Shown: positions 1-12,756, numbered from the stretch's first letter. The stretch: 64,000 bases of DNA from Triticum aestivum (GCF_018294505.1 NC_057800.1:169565703-169629702); one strand, 5' to 3'. The notes: generated by a model not told the origin, from the letters alone. Numbers and translations are program-made.

Positions 1-3000
1 TTGCGAATACCCGCAAACATCATTGATCCTTATAAATCACCTTTCCGGCTGAGCTGCCATTCTTTTAACTGGAATTGGTTCTCGACCAATCCAATTGTCG
101 TTGATTGTACCCTAAGGCTATTCAACTTATCCATCCCTAATCAGAGCATTGCTTCTGATCCCTTGATTTGGGAATCTTAATTCCTTTGCATTTGACAATT
201 GAGTTAGTCAGTTGTTTCTATAATCCGGTGCACTTGCATTCCTTCTTCCTTTGATAGAGTACCGATACCCACACCAGCTCCATTGTGGACCATCGGTTCC
301 TTTGTTGGATTTTATGTCCTTCATAATTAATCACCTTGTGAGCTCTTTCCCCTGATACATAATGCCTTTGGTACATTGTATCCTCTGCTTGACCAACAAT
401 GCTCTACTTTCGAGCTTATATTAATTACCCTGAAGTTTGTGGTATATGTTCGTAAGATGCCCGGATGGGTTGAACCTATGCCTTCCTTAATATGTGTGAA
501 CTCGGAAGATTTCACGAGTCATACTCATCTGGTATTTCACCGGGTAAAACTTTCAACACTAATGCCTTTATCAAAGCGAGAAGTGAATGGAAGATTATAC
601 ATTGAAGAAGTGGGAGTCGACCTTGAACTTTGTGTTCATGCCCATAGACACGATGTAGATCTTCTCATCGAAGCTTCTTTTAAAATCAATTATTCCCTTG
701 GTATAAGTTCATCTTATATCTGAGATCTGGCCCTTTTGCAATCGTGGTTCTGACCATGTTCTCCTTTAAATATCATGTCCTGTGCAAGTTTAAGCACTTG
801 TCTTCTATAGAGCAATACCCCAGTTCAACTTCTAGTTTGATCTGTCATCGAGTATTACCACCTGGTATCTCGAGATTATCTTGGAACTGCATAATTTCTT
901 ATGAGTTCTTCATCACGTACTACATACTCACCGATTACAATTTTTCATGGGCTCGGAGTTATTGAACACTCAAAGACACCGATAACTGAACCGAGTCCGC
1001 TCTACGGTTCAACAACTCTTCAGTAAGCTTCTATAAGTACGAGTTTGTACCCGATCACGCCATTCCTAGCCTGTTTGGCTATATCATTGTCGTGACGATT
1101 CTAACGGTGCTACCTGGTCCTTTTTTTCGGGAGCACCAATTTTCGGCGATGAACTAACCTTAAGTCGATTTTCCTCGTCATACCCTTTCACCTTAAACAA
1201 CAAGCTTGAGTTCGAGTTTGTGTCGTACCCATGGTTCCAATGACTTTTGGCTTCATCATTCCTTTGACTTGATGTCGTCGCTGATTGATTACTTCTTCAT
1301 GAAATTTGTCGACAAATGTGTCGTGATCCTCATCAACCTTATGAGTTCTTCCAGGATATCAATTGAATTCATGATGAGAAATACCATCCTTGTCCCTCGA
1401 TGATTTGAGTTATCGTTGGCAACATTCTTGCCTCCCCCCCCCCCAACACAAACTTGTTCACAATTTGTGTTGTACCTTGGTTTCCTTGCTATCCAGCAAT
1501 TGTTCTTCTTTACCTTGGAGTATTACCGTCCTTTATGTCAAGAATGTTCTGAGATTTGTTCCACCTCTTGAGAATTCTTGACATAGAAATACTTCTCACC
1601 ATCACCATTCTTTCTTGGTCCCTGTGTTAATTCCAACAAGTGAACGGTGTTGTTTGGATTCTTTCCTTCTAGCAACCCTATCTCTTTGAAGTTAATGGTC
1701 GAAAGTTCATTCTTAGGCTATTGATTATTGCATCACCATTCTGACATTGGTCGTGCAACCCAACCCATATTTCGGGCGCACCTTTCAACCAATGTTTAAT
1801 TGTGTATGTTTTCCTCGAGCATACTTCCTTATATCATTTGATCTGACAAATGTTATCTCCTTGTTCACTTAATTGTGGACATCCATCTTTTGGGAATCTC
1901 GGTGAATTGCCGTTGAGTTCACCAGACACCTCCTTGTCCTCTCCTTGGGTTAATGATGGACTCTTGATAACGGAAATCACTTCATAGTTCATTTCCCCGA
2001 GAATCTTACAATGTCATCTCGTCAATTTGCGTTGCACCTTTTCTTCTCAGGTATCCTAAGTCTGAGGTATCCTGACACCAACCGGATCTGAATCTCGGTC
2101 AGATATGATGGTTGGGACATATTTCCAAGAGTTGTAACATTGATCTCTACGTGACCCGGTAACATGATGTCATGCCTAGCACCCCCCCCTGGGTGGAGGA
2201 CCTATCGTTATAATTTCTTTAGCAAGGACAACCATTCCACCCGGAGGAAATTGTAAGGCTTATTCTACCAGTTATTCCTGATGGATCCTTCGTGTTTCCA
2301 AAGTCTGATCTTCACCTGAAGACCATGTCAATGGTACTCCGATTTTCAACAGGAACATTTGAAGCACGATGCTAAATTTTATTTATCAATTATCCTAACA
2401 CCGTTGTATGGGTAATATCATGAGATTCCTCCCCCCTTACCTAAAGAGTTGTCTACATTATACCCTGTGATGGATAATATGTTCTGCTTGGCCTTGGGAA
2501 GAATATACCCTTGAAATATGTGTTTAAACACATTTTCCTTTCCATTGTTCTGTTTAAAACCTGATAATCACTTTTCCCTTTCCATTGGTTTGTTTAAACC
2601 TTCTTGTGATCTATATTGTATAAGCAGTAATAATTCACTGCTTATGGTAGCACCTCGGTGTACAACACTGTCAGCGAGACCCTGTTTCTACTGTTGATGA
2701 CTTCCGGTAACCACCGATGGACGGGAACTTTCCCTATTGGTCTGCCTCGTTTCAACGAGCAGGAAAATGGTTCTCTTCGTTCCTCGCCCTTGGTACCGAT
2801 GTTGTTGCTGACATAACTGACAGGCTATCCTTTGACATGCCTTGCCACCCTGACCGTGCGAGATGTCAGCGCCCTTCCTACTTTTAACCAACATGGTGGG
2901 CCCATAACCCACAGTTCCATAGGATCGAAACCTGACTCTCCTGAACACCACATGTTCCCAAGGTTGTTCCTCGCGCTTGACTTCGTATGTAATTCACAGA

Positions 3001-3457
3001 CCACCTGTCTAGTGATCAATTCTGGCATCGGACACAATAATTATTCCGTTGCTTGAAACCCCTTTTCACCTTCTGCCTAGGCAATGAACGATTGCCTGGC
3101 TGCTTGAAACTTCTTGTCGGACCTTCCAACTTTACTCTCGATGTGTTCTATTTGTTCAACTCGAGAGGTACTCATATGCTCATTCATGGGTTAATCCCAG
3201 GTTATTACCCTTATAGCATTCTGTCGTTTTCGATCTACCCCGTTACCTATTCGTAAATACGATGAAGATCCCGAAGAAAAGATGCCGACTTCATCATAAG
3301 GACCTGAAGCAGAGAAATGAAGACATCAATGTATTGGACCGGTTCTCTTCGAGAAGAGCAAGCCAGAATGAGAAGACCCGCTAGATTCGTTACCAAACCT
3401 TCCCCCTTTCACTACCTCTTAAATCTCGGGACGAGATTTCTTGTACTGGAGGAGAAT
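1..3457 (+). mobile_element. 3' internal region of a Gypsy LTR retrotransposon (noncoding part)
   Basis: This stretch lies directly upstream of a purine tract and a 3' LTR, so it is read as the downstream internal part of a plus-strand Gypsy element whose 5' half is outside the window. I see no credible gag or pol reading frame: the ORFs are all under 120 codons and lack reverse transcriptase, integrase or protease motifs. The phrase CTCGGGACGAGATTTC just before the purine tract is of the kind found after pol in Tekay/Del-type chromoviruses, which hints at that lineage. Either the element is a non-autonomous derivative or this is the long post-pol spacer. The family name is not assigned. Confidence 0.6.
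3447..3457 (+). other. Polypurine tract of the Gypsy element
   Basis: The purine-rich run TGGAGGAGAAT ends exactly where the LTR begins with TGTGACGCCC. This is the expected position of the primer for plus-strand DNA synthesis and it fixes the orientation of the element and identifies the following LTR as the 3' copy. Confidence 0.65.
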
Positions 3458-6400
3458 TGTGACGCCCGGGTAATCAAGCTACAGTAATCCCGTGTTAACG
3501 ATGCCACGTCACCTCGATTATTGTTGATAATCCCACGTTAGATCGAAATAGGTTCAAATTCTAAATTTGAATTAAAGTTAAAACAATTAAAGTTTTCAAA
3601 AGTCAAAACTAAATTGTTCCTAATGTGTCAAATAATCCATAATAAATGTTGGTGAAGAAATCATCATTTAATAAAATATTTAAATGCACTAAATAAACTA
3701 AAACAGTAGCAAACACAATTATTTAAATGCTTTTAAAATGATAAACGATTACAAACTAATATATTTAGGTGCCAAATTAATTGTGGCAGTGGTATAATTT
3801 CTATTACCAATTTAGGGATCATTTTTGTACTTTACAAAACTAAATACAATGAGGAACAAAATAAAACAAAAAAAGAAATAAAATACATAAAAGAATAGAG
3901 AACTAAAATACAAAAAAGGCCCCCTGGCCAATTGGGCCAACGGCCCAACCGGCCCCAGCACCACTTAACCCCCCCAACCCGACCGAAACCCTAACCCGAC
4001 CGCACTACCCCACTCCTCCCCCCACATCGCCCACTCCCCCCTCGATCTGGATCGAGATGGAGGGCTCGACCCCGACGCCGCTCGGTGCTTCCTCGCTGTC
4101 GCCGCTCATCCNNNNNNNNNNNNNNNNNNNNNNNNNNNNNNNNNNNNNNNNNNNNNNNNNNNNNNNNNNNNNNNNNNNNNNNNNNNNNNNNNNNNNNNNN
4201 NNNNNNNNNNNNNNNNNNNNNNNNNNNNNNNNNNNNNNNNNNNNNNNNNNNNNNNNNNNNNNNNNNNNNNNNNNNNNNNNNNNNNNNNNNNNNNNNNNNN
4301 NNNNNNNNNNNNNNNNNNNNNNNNNNNNNNNNNNNNNNNNNNNNNNNNNNNNNNNNNNNNNNNNNNNNNNNNNNNNNNNNNNNNNNNNNNNNNNNNNNNN
4401 NNNNNNNNNNNNNNNNNNNNNNNNNNNNNNNNNNNNNNNNNNNNNNNNNNNNNNNNNNNNNNNNNNNNNNNNNNNNNNNNNNNNNNNNNNNNNNNNNNNN
4501 NNNNNNNNNNNNNNNNNNNNNNNNNNNNNNNNNNNNNNNNNNNNNNNNNNNNNNNNNNNNNNNNNNNNNNNNNNNNNNNNNNNNNNNNNNNNNNNNNNNN
4601 NNNNNNNNNNNNNNNNNNNNNNNNNNNNNNNNNNNNNNAGTCCCTGGCCACCGGCCTTATCCCGGTCCGCCACCGCGGCGCTCCGGTGCTCCTCCGTCGC
4701 CGCCGCCGGTGGTCACCTGCCATGGGTCCGCCACCGGCCATGGCCTCGCCCCCTTCTGTGCGGGTGCCCGATCGGTCCCCGCCCCGCTTTGCGCCCAGCG
4801 CCCAGCGCCCTGCGCCCGATCCGCTAAGGCCCCCGGGGCCAATGACAAGTGGGCCCCGCCCAGAGAACATTTTGATAAAATAAAAATAAAAATATAAAAT
4901 AAAAATAATTAGAAAATAATAATAATAATAAATAAATAATGAAATTAATTAATTAACTAATTAATTAACTTAATTATTTCTAATTAAATTAACCAATTAA
5001 AATTAATTAGCCTAATGATTAATTAACTTAATTAACTACCGTTAATTAGCTAATTAATTAGTATGACAGTGGGGCCCACCCCTTAATTAATTATGATTAG
5101 TTTTATTAATCTGTTAATTAAAATGTGTCACTGACCAGTGGGACCCACTGGTCAGGATGACCAGTCAACTCTGTTGACTGCTGATGTCAGCATGACATCA
5201 TGCTGATATCATTAATTCATTTTCGAATTAATTAAATAATTAATTGATTAAATTCCAGAAATTAATAAAATCTTTAAAAAATCATATCTTTTAATCCGTA
5301 ACTCGGATTAAAATAATTTCAACATGAAAGTTGCTCAGAACGACGGGACGAATCCGGATACGCGGTCCGTTCGTCCGCCACACCCCCCTAACCTATCGAA
5401 CTCGCAACTTCCCCCCCCTCCGGCTCCTCTGCCCGAAAATACGGAACCCCGGGAATACTTTCCCGGATGTTTTCCCCCCTTCACCGGTATCACCTACTAC
5501 CGCGTTAGGGCACACCGAACACCGCGTATTGCCTTGTTATATTTTGTGATGCTTTGTTTGCTCTGTATTCATTATGTCTTCCCCCCTCTTCTCTCCGGTA
5601 GACTACGAGACCGACGCTGCTGCTGACCAGTTCGACTACGGAGTTGACGACCCCACTCTCTTGCCAGAGCAACCAGGCAAGCCCCCCCTTTTGATCACCA
5701 GATATCGCTTACTCTTCTCTATACTGCTTGCATTAGAGTAGTGTAGCATGTTACTGCTTTCCGTTAATCCTATTCTGATGCATAGCCTGTCATTGTTGCT
5801 ACAGTCATTGATACCTTACCCGCAATCCTAAATGCTTAGTATAGGATGCTAGTGTTCCATCATTGGCCCTACATTCTTGTCAGTCTGCCTTGCTATACTA
5901 TCGGGCCGTGATCACTTGGGAGGTGATCACGGGTATATACTATACATACATACATACTATACAGATGGTGCCTAAAGTCGGGTCAGCTCGTTGAGTACCC
6001 GCAAGTGATTCTGACGAGGGGGCTGAAAGGACAGGTGGCTCCATCCCGGTAGAGGTGGGCCTGGGTTCCCGACGGCCCCCGACTGTTACTTTGTGGCGGA
6101 GCGGCAGGGCAGGTTGAGGCCACCTAGGAGACAGGTGGGCCTGGCCCTGTTTGGCATTCGCGGATACTTAACACGCTTAACGAGATCTTGGTATTTGATC
6201 TGAGTCAGCTACGAGCCTATACGCACTAACCATCTACGTGGGAGTAGTTATGGGTATCCCGACGTCGTGGTATCAGCCGAAGCACTTCAGACGTCAGCGA
6301 CGGAGCGGCGCGCGCCGAATTGGACTGGAACGCCACTAGGCTAGGTCTGCTTTCGGCCGCGTACGCAACGTGCAGGTGTGCTATGGGCGATGGGCCCAGA

Positions 6401-7446
6401 CCCCTGTGCGCTTAGGTTTAGACCGGCGTGCTGGCCTCTCTGTTGAGCCTAGGTGGGGCTGCGACGTGTTGATCTTCCGAGGCCGGGCATGACCCAGGAA
6501 AGTGTGTCCGGCCAAATGGGAGCGAGCGTGTTGGGTAAGTTGGTGCACCCCTGCAGGGAAGTTAATCTATTCGAATAGCCGTGATCTTCGGTAACAGGAC
6601 GACTTGGAGTTGTACCTTGACCTTATGACAACTAGAACCGGATACTTAATAAAACACACCCTTCCAAGTTCCACAGACAACCCGGTGATCGCTTTTCTAC
6701 AGGGCGACGAGGAGAGGATCGCCGGGTAGGATTATGCTATGCGATGCGACTGGAGATGCGCTTGGAGATGCTACCTGGATATGCTACTTGGAGATGCTAC
6801 TTGGAGGACTTCAATCTACTCTCTTCTACTTGCTGCAAGACGGAGGCTGCCAGAAGCGTAGTCTTCGACAGGATTAGCTATCCCCCTTTTATTCTGGCAT
6901 TCTGCAGTTCAGTCCACCGATATGGCCCTTTACACATATCCCCATGCATATGTAGTGTAGCTCCTTGCTTGCGAGTACTTTGGATGAGTACTCACGGTTG
7001 CTTTTCTCCCACTTTTCCCCCTTTCCCTTCTACCTGGTTGTCGCAACCAGATGCTGGAGCCCTGGAGCCAGACGCCACCGTCGACGACGACTACTACCCG
7101 GAGGTGCCTACTACTACGTGCAGCCCGCTGGCGACGACCAGGAGTAGTTTAGGAGGATCCCAGGCAGGAGGCCTGCGCCTCTTTCGATCTGTATCCCAGT
7201 TTGTGCTAGCCTTCTTAAGGCAAACTTGTTTAACTTATGTGTGTACTCAGATATTGTTGCTTCCGCTGACTCGTCTATGATCGAGCACTTGTATTCGAGC
7301 CCTCGAGGCCCCTGGCTTGTATTGTGATGCTTGTATGACTTATTTTATTTGTAGAGTTGTGTTGTGATATCTTTCCGTGAGTCCCTGATCTTGATCGTAC
7401 ACATTTGCGTGCATGATTAGTGTACGGTCAAATCGAGGGCGTCACA
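3458..7446 (+). repeat. 3' LTR of Gypsy element, 3989 bp including N gap
   Basis: The LTR runs from TGTGACGCCC to GGGCGTCACA, a perfect 10-bp terminal inverted repeat with the canonical TG..CA ends. The interior has a GC-rich block around the N gap (about 3915-4870), an AT-rich block (4870-5300) and a mixed 3' half. No primer binding site follows the right end, which supports a 3' rather than a 5' LTR. The partner LTR is outside the window, so the target duplication cannot be tested; the five bases after the end are CATGG. Open frames of 60-270 codons that cross the N gap are artefacts. Confidence 0.8.
4112..4638. other. Assembly gap (527 N)
   Basis: Every base is N. The gap sits in the most GC-rich part of the LTR, flanked by CG-dense runs, which suggests loss of coverage over a GC-rich segment rather than a structural break. 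Confidence 0.99.
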
Positions 7447-9106
7447 CATGGCTAAGCCGCATATATAGTGCGCGTGGCCGGCCCCGGCCCGTTCCTGTGC
7501 AGCTGCTTCTCCTGGGCGCGTAGTACGGCCAGGCTCCCGGCCTGGGTCGGCGAAACTGTGGCGCGACGGCGACGGCGCGTGGCCAGTTGCGAGTAATAGC
7601 TAGGCGAGTGGCGCTGTCGCGCGGCGGAGGCGACAAGCACGTGCGCGCGCGGGGCGGCCGTTGGGCTCCGGCCGCCCGCGACAAGGCCGGCCACGCCCTT
7701 TTGTTGCCAGCTATGGCTGTGTACCGCCACCGAGGACCGATTGTGTGTGCTGTGGCGCGAGTGTCAGCGTGCGAGCACCGGGTGCGGAGGGGGGACGCGT
7801 CGACCGGAGAGGGGACGAGCGAAAGGACTGGATTGCTTTTTGAAAAAAAAACAGGGACCCGATTGCTTTTTTAGCCCGCTTATTAAGTATGGGCCAACTC
7901 TGTCAGAAACGCGCTTAAAAGAGCCAAACCGGGCTCTTTTCAGACTTGGTAGTTTTTTGCCACGGTTTAGGAAAAAAGCGGTAGTTTTTCGCACAAAATC
8001 GTAAAGTGGTAGTTTTTCGTCACGGTTCCGTGAATTGTGGTAGTTTTTGGTTAAATACTCCAAGGATACATAGGCAGTTGGTGAGAAATTACATCCATCT
8101 TGCAAGCCTCTACTGAATATTGTATTTTTCTCTGAAATGTCATTTTCACCAATATATATATTCAGTTATGAAAGAACAGATAGTGAACTCCATATATTCT
8201 ACAAACTTTGGAAAGATCAATTCCATTGTGAGGTAACTTTGAACTACTCGTGAGCAATGGGCTTAATCAGAGAGCATCTTGTTTGTGATAAAATGATATA
8301 CTGTATATTTTTTGTGTTTGCTAGTCAATCTCGCCGCATTTGTCTTATGATGAAAACACATTAATTAGAAGCCAATGTGTTCCCTATATGCCGATGCATT
8401 GATGTGTTCAAGTACCATATATATAGGTGGCAACTGAACTGTTCCATTTAGTTAAGCTAAGGTCAGTGTCATGGGTCAGTGAGCATAGTGCACAGCACTA
8501 TAATTAAACAACCATTATGGTGGATATAAACTAACATCATGCAGATTACATTAAACATGGGGGGACCAAGACATTGCCAGATACAAGGCAGGAAAATTCC
8601 CGTATAATCCCGCAGCAAACGACAATTCGGGTACATTTCCTATTCTGTGTTAATCACCAAGTGGGAATGTTTAATTTCTTGGGATGTTGTGATGCACTTG
8701 TTGCTTGTGTAGACCTTGAATTGGCTCTCTGCTGTCTCGTGGTTTGCCTACAACACGGATGATTTGGCTTTAGCAACAGCTAATCATGGTGGAATTACAG
8801 ATAAACTTCCTCAATTGAGTACTATATGTATTCATTGGTCCTCTACATGTGAGCGACAAAGATCCATAGGGTATCTCGGACCGATTCTTGGGTAGTTATA
8901 GCGAATTTTCATGTTTCATTTTAGTAATATATGTGTGCATGTGTAATCTGATGTATTTTTTTTCCTGTGACGACGATGCTTCCAGGACGTGAGGGAGATG
9001 CTATGTTTTAACTTCTAGTATTTGTTTCCAAGAAAATACTACTTGTTAGAAATTTGTCGCACACATGTTGAAGACTTGGACATGTATATGTTTGTTTTGT
9101 TTTCTA
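7447..9106. other. Unassigned spacer, GC-rich then AT-rich
   Basis: The first 350 bases are GC-rich and look CpG-island-like, with a TATATAG stretch at about 7461, but no reading frame resembling a known protein follows on either strand. From about 7840 the sequence becomes AT-rich; the motif GGTAGTTTTT recurs three times between 7950 and 8055 in slightly varied form, as in the end of a degenerate repeat. The ORFs of about 60-110 codons here are overlapping and compositionally biased, and I do not consider them genes. Confidence 0.5.
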
Positions 9107-9255
9107 CTCTCTAAGTTCCAAATTATAAGATATTCTAACTCTTTTCAGAATCCGATGTATATAGACATGTTTTAATGTGTCTGTTCCCTCATTTTGGTCT
9201 GTATGTAGGCCATATTGAAATATCCAAAAATTATTGTAATTCAAAAGCGAGGTAG
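9107..9255. mobile_element. Degenerate Stowaway-like MITE
   Basis: The 149-bp segment is bounded by TA on both sides. Its left end CTCTCTAAGTTCCAAATTAT and the reverse complement of its right end, CTACCTCGCTTTTGAATTAC, are diverged forms of the Stowaway CTCCCTCCGT-type terminus. There is no coding capacity, as expected for a MITE mobilised by a Tc1/mariner transposase in trans. Confidence 0.65.
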
Positions 9256-10877
9256 TACTTGGCATCGTTCTACCCTCTCATATTTTTACATGTGTATTGA
9301 TGTACTAAAGCGGGCACCCGGGAGCCATTTCGCCCTCTGGTATCTTGCATATGTACCAGTATACTTTAGTGACACTTGAAAAAAGAAGAGGGGATTTATG
9401 AGAGAACACGAATAAAGAGTAGCGGTGTAAGGGTCACTTTTGTTTCAAGAATTTTAGAACTGTGTGAGAATGGAAAACCAAACACTACATATAGCTTAGC
9501 GGGTTACTATTATATTAATGCTATCACTTGATGAGTAGTATAGAGAGAACGTACGATTATGACAAGATATCATTATAGTAAGCTCACTTGTGGCAAAAGC
9601 AAGTATGGTTGTTTGATACCGTTAGTTGATTCCACACTGCCGTTAAGGTTTTTCCAACTGAACTTTTCTAATATGGAAGTGCACTCCAGGAGCTTTGCTT
9701 TGGTAAGCAGTCTCAATGATGAACCTCTCGATTTACTGTTGATCCAGCCAAGTTACCTTTTTGTGTGGTTTCATGAAGGCGTCTTTGGTCTGGACACTGG
9801 ACGTTCAAATCAATACGAAAAAAAATGAATAAGTAAATATGAACCTCTTGATTTACTTAATTGTGCAATATTTAAAGTTCAAACTCATCATGTATATTAA
9901 CAAGTAGCAGGCACATGGATAACATCGGAATTGTTTTATAATTTATATCTTTTTTCTTTGCGGTCGTAATTCTATATCTGTTGAAGACCAACATAATAGT
10001 TCGTAATGTACGTAGATTGCGACAATGTTTTAAGTTCTTACATGTGGATATGTAAATAATAGGAGCCATTGAGTGTTCTTCTGTTTGTGGTAGTAGTAAT
10101 TATTATCATCATTATGAACACTACTATATTTTCTCTTAATAAATCTGTCTGGCCAATCCTAGGAATTCTAATAAAATTTAGAAATATAAACTGTAGGAGA
10201 ATACGAAGCCCAACTAAAATATCATCAAGTTTTTATTAGTGTGTACATTAATTATACTATATGTCAAGGAAAATTACAATTAAGCTCTAAGGCTTTAATT
10301 GTGAGTAAAAGATCCGTGAGTTTCTCTAAAATAATGTATATGTGTTGAAGTGCTTGTATAATCCTTAAATGTGTGATGCATACAATTTTAGTTATCACGG
10401 ATAGCCAGCTAACATTTGTTTTTTAGTACTAACCTCATGTAACCATCATTCCACATTTTCATCCTGATTTTATATTAAAAAAATGACACAGTAGGGGCCT
10501 TCCCTACTGTTTTTGGTTTAAAAAAGGTTTTAAAGGTTATTTGCATTCTTTTTGCTTCTTATTTGTACCGAGTTATCCAGATTTGTGCCCATATTTTACG
10601 TGTCTTATTTGCACTGTGAAACATACTTTAATATTATAGATCAGCAACATCTATATGCATCTCCTATTATTCTACCTTCAATCAATAATGTTGCACATGT
10701 GGTTACATTTGTTGTATCACTACTACTAGGCATTACTGAGAGAGTGGTAGTTTGTCATAACCTTGCACATGAAGTCCGAGGGTGGACATTTGAAATCCCC
10801 CTCCAGAAGAAAATCTTCAAATATGATCCCGTCGCCTGGTTCTAGGTGTGGAGTAGAGTGGCTAGAGGTAGAGCGCC
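9256..10877. other. AT-rich spacer without recognised features
   Basis: About 1.6 kb of AT-rich DNA. The longest open frames (89 and 97 codons) have no motif I recognise and no supporting context. I see no RNA gene and no clear transposon terminus here. Confidence 0.5.
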
Positions 10878-10890
10878 AAAATATCAATAT
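10878..10890. repeat. Target-site duplication, left copy
   Basis: AAAATATCAATAT, identical to 12274-12286 on the other side of the GC-rich insertion. Confidence 0.7.
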
Positions 10891-12273
10891 GACAAAAGAG
10901 GTGAATTCACCTCAAAGGGGTTCTTCACTTGCCCCCCCTCCCCCCCATCGGGCTCTCGCGACCGCGTCGCCCTCGCGGGCGACCGGCCGCGCCCCGGCTC
11001 CTCCTCCGCCAGCTCCCCCTCTTTCCCCCCTCCCCGCCGCCGTCGCCGGCATTCGCCGCCGGGCCTGGCCCGGGCGACGCTGGTGGCGGCGGCCCCCGGC
11101 CATTCCCCTCTCGGTTGCTCTCCGGCGCGGGGCGGAGGACGTCGGGGGGTGTTCCCTAGGCGGCGGCGGTCCGGCGTGGCGGCGGGGCTTCCTGGCGCGG
11201 CGCGGGAGATCGGCTGGACGGCGGCGTCGCCGTTGGCGGCGGGGTGGCGCGGCGGCGCGGCCAGGCGACGCCCGCTCGGCCCAGATCTGGGCCCTTCGGG
11301 CCCCATCTGGGTCTGGGCAGGCCGACGACGGGGCGGGTCGACGGCGTGGCTCCCAGGAGGCGGGGTGGCGCGGCGACGCGGCCAGGCGGCGCCCGCTCGG
11401 CCCAGATCTGGGCCCTTCGGGCCCCATCTGGGTCTGGGCGGGCCGACGGCGGGGCGGGTCGACGGCGGGGCGGGTCGACGGCGTGGCTTCCAGGAGGCGG
11501 GGGAGCGACGATGGGCGTTGGGGTGCTGGCGGTGCTGGCGCTGCCCTGCTGCAGCGTGGCCGGCGGGGCTTAGCGGGCCCGATTCAGGCCTGGCCGGGCC
11601 AGGGGTGGCCTGGTATGCCCTGCTGCTGCGTCCGGACGGCGATCGCGGCGGTGCCGGAGGCTCAAGCCTCCTGCACGACGGCAAAGGAAGTGGTTCCCTC
11701 CCGCGCGGCTACGGCGCTGCTGCTCCCATCGTCCAACGCCTCCTCCTCGTTCTCTTGGCCTCGTGGTGGCGATCTCAGTGAGGCGGCGTGAGTGGCGTTG
11801 CAACCGCGGTGGCGCATGCTGGTGGGCGGTGGGCGGCGAGCTGGTTGGTTGGCTTCGATCCGGTTGGGCAGTGGGGTTTGGAGTTGGGAGAAATCCTTAC
11901 CGGATCTTCCGGCTCCGGTGCGGTGACGCCTGCGGGTGCCACCATTCCTCCCTGAAGGGTGTCGGTGGTCTTCATTCCCCTCTTCCCTCCGTGTGCCGGG
12001 GGAAACCCTAGGATACGTCCGAGCAGCAGCGTCGTCGGCGTCGTTTCCTTCCTGGAGGTGCTACTTGGTACACGGAGGATCGGAGCCTAGGATCGTGGTG
12101 GGTAGATTTCGGAGGGCGCAGCGGTTGTAGGTCATTCGCGTCTGTCGAGCTGCCGGTGCTGGCATTGTTTCTTTTTCTTTTTCTTTGGCTTGTTGTGCTG
12201 CTCGCCCCAGCGTTTGCTCTATAATCGGTGTTGATGCTTTGAAATACAAAGCGAGGGGAATTTTTTTTTTGAT
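10891..12273 (+). mobile_element. GC-rich retroposon insertion with T-rich 3' tail
   Basis: The segment is flanked by the 13-bp direct repeat AAAATATCAATAT (10878-10890 and 12274-12286), a perfect target duplication. It begins GACAAAAGAGG, is extremely GC-rich to about 11580, then becomes a leader-like mixed sequence and ends in AAAGCGAGGGGAA followed by ten T residues and GAT. Long target duplication plus a homopolymer tail at one end indicates insertion by target-primed reverse transcription (LINE machinery). The T-rich rather than A-rich tail resembles the ends of some plant SINEs. I recall similar AAAGCGGGG-ended repeats as common in Triticeae but cannot name the family. The Ala/Arg/Gly-rich open frames in it are judged noncoding. 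Confidence 0.65.
11241..11498. repeat. Tandem duplication of a 121-bp GC-rich unit
   Basis: Unit one (11241-11361) begins GGGGTGGCGCGGC and includes CCAGATCTGGGCCC and CCCATCTGGGTCTGGGC. Unit two (11362-11498) repeats it with few substitutions and an extra copy of a GGCGGGGCGGGTCGAC 16-mer. A further partial CCGGGG/CTGGCGG copy may lie upstream. It lies inside the retroposon. Confidence 0.8.
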
Positions 12274-12286
12274 AAAATATCAATAT
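12274..12286. repeat. Target-site duplication, right copy
   Basis: AAAATATCAATAT, identical to 10878-10890; it follows the T-rich tail of the insertion. Confidence 0.7.
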
Positions 12287-12570
12287 CTTCTTTTGCAGAA
12301 AAATGTGGTTTACCATGTCAGGTAAGTCTTTCTTGCCCATGGAGGCGGCGGCCATGGGGGCCAAAGGGAGTGGCCAAAGCTAGCGAAATGAGATGTGAGG
12401 CCACATGGATTAAAATATCAGCATAGAGTTTTATCAGATTTTTTACAAACTTTGAAAGTCAGAAGCATAGTTTCTATGTGGTTTCTACTGGATATTTTTT
12501 AGCGGAAAATACTACTACCTCCTTTCCAGATTATAAAGCTTGCGCATATCCCTAGATTCATATTAATCAA

Positions 12571-12630
12571 TATAAGATGAGTTGTATAGTCTAAACCTCA
12601 TACCATTAGAAAATAGACGATTTATAGTTT
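12571..12630 (+). repeat. 60-bp direct repeat left of the SINE fragment
   Basis: Begins TATAAGATGAGTTGTATAGT and is repeated with a few substitutions at 12697-12756, directly on the other side of the SINE fragment. Confidence 0.85.
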
Positions 12631-12696
12631 GGGCAGTCCGATGCATGTAGCTCCCGCTTGCGCGTGGTCCGAGGAAGGGTCCGATCACTTTGGCTT
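12631..12696 (-). mobile_element. 3' fragment of an Au-type SINE inside the MITE
   Basis: Read on the minus strand the 66 bases end in a GACCCTTCC..CGGACC, GCGCAAGCGGGAGCT and CGGACTGCCC series, which matches my memory of the 3' part of the tRNA-derived Au SINE of Aegilops and wheat. The 5' tRNA-like half with its A and B boxes is missing, so the copy is truncated. Identification is from memory. Confidence 0.6.
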
Positions 12697-12756
12697 TATA
12701 AGATGAGTTGTATAGTCTAAAACTTATATCATTAGAAAATAGACGATTTGTAGTTT
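12697..12756 (+). repeat. 60-bp direct repeat right of the SINE fragment
   Basis: Second copy of the 12571-12630 segment; both end in a GACGATTT(A/G)TAGTTT motif. The length is far more than a usual SINE target duplication. Confidence 0.85.

Noticed and set aside
4005..4897. Overlapping ORFs of 222-270 codons
   Set aside because: Most of their length is the N gap; the real sequence at each side is GC-rich LTR DNA.
7447..7900. Possible CpG-island promoter of a host gene
   Set aside because: GC-rich with a TATATAG stretch, but no reading frame, splice pattern or protein homology follows in either direction.
10763..11791. Open frames of 266-342 codons on both strands
   Set aside because: They lie in one GC-rich, tandemly duplicated segment, overlap in several frames and both strands, and encode Ala/Arg/Gly/Pro low-complexity sequence without a domain. 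The GC bias explains the absence of stops.
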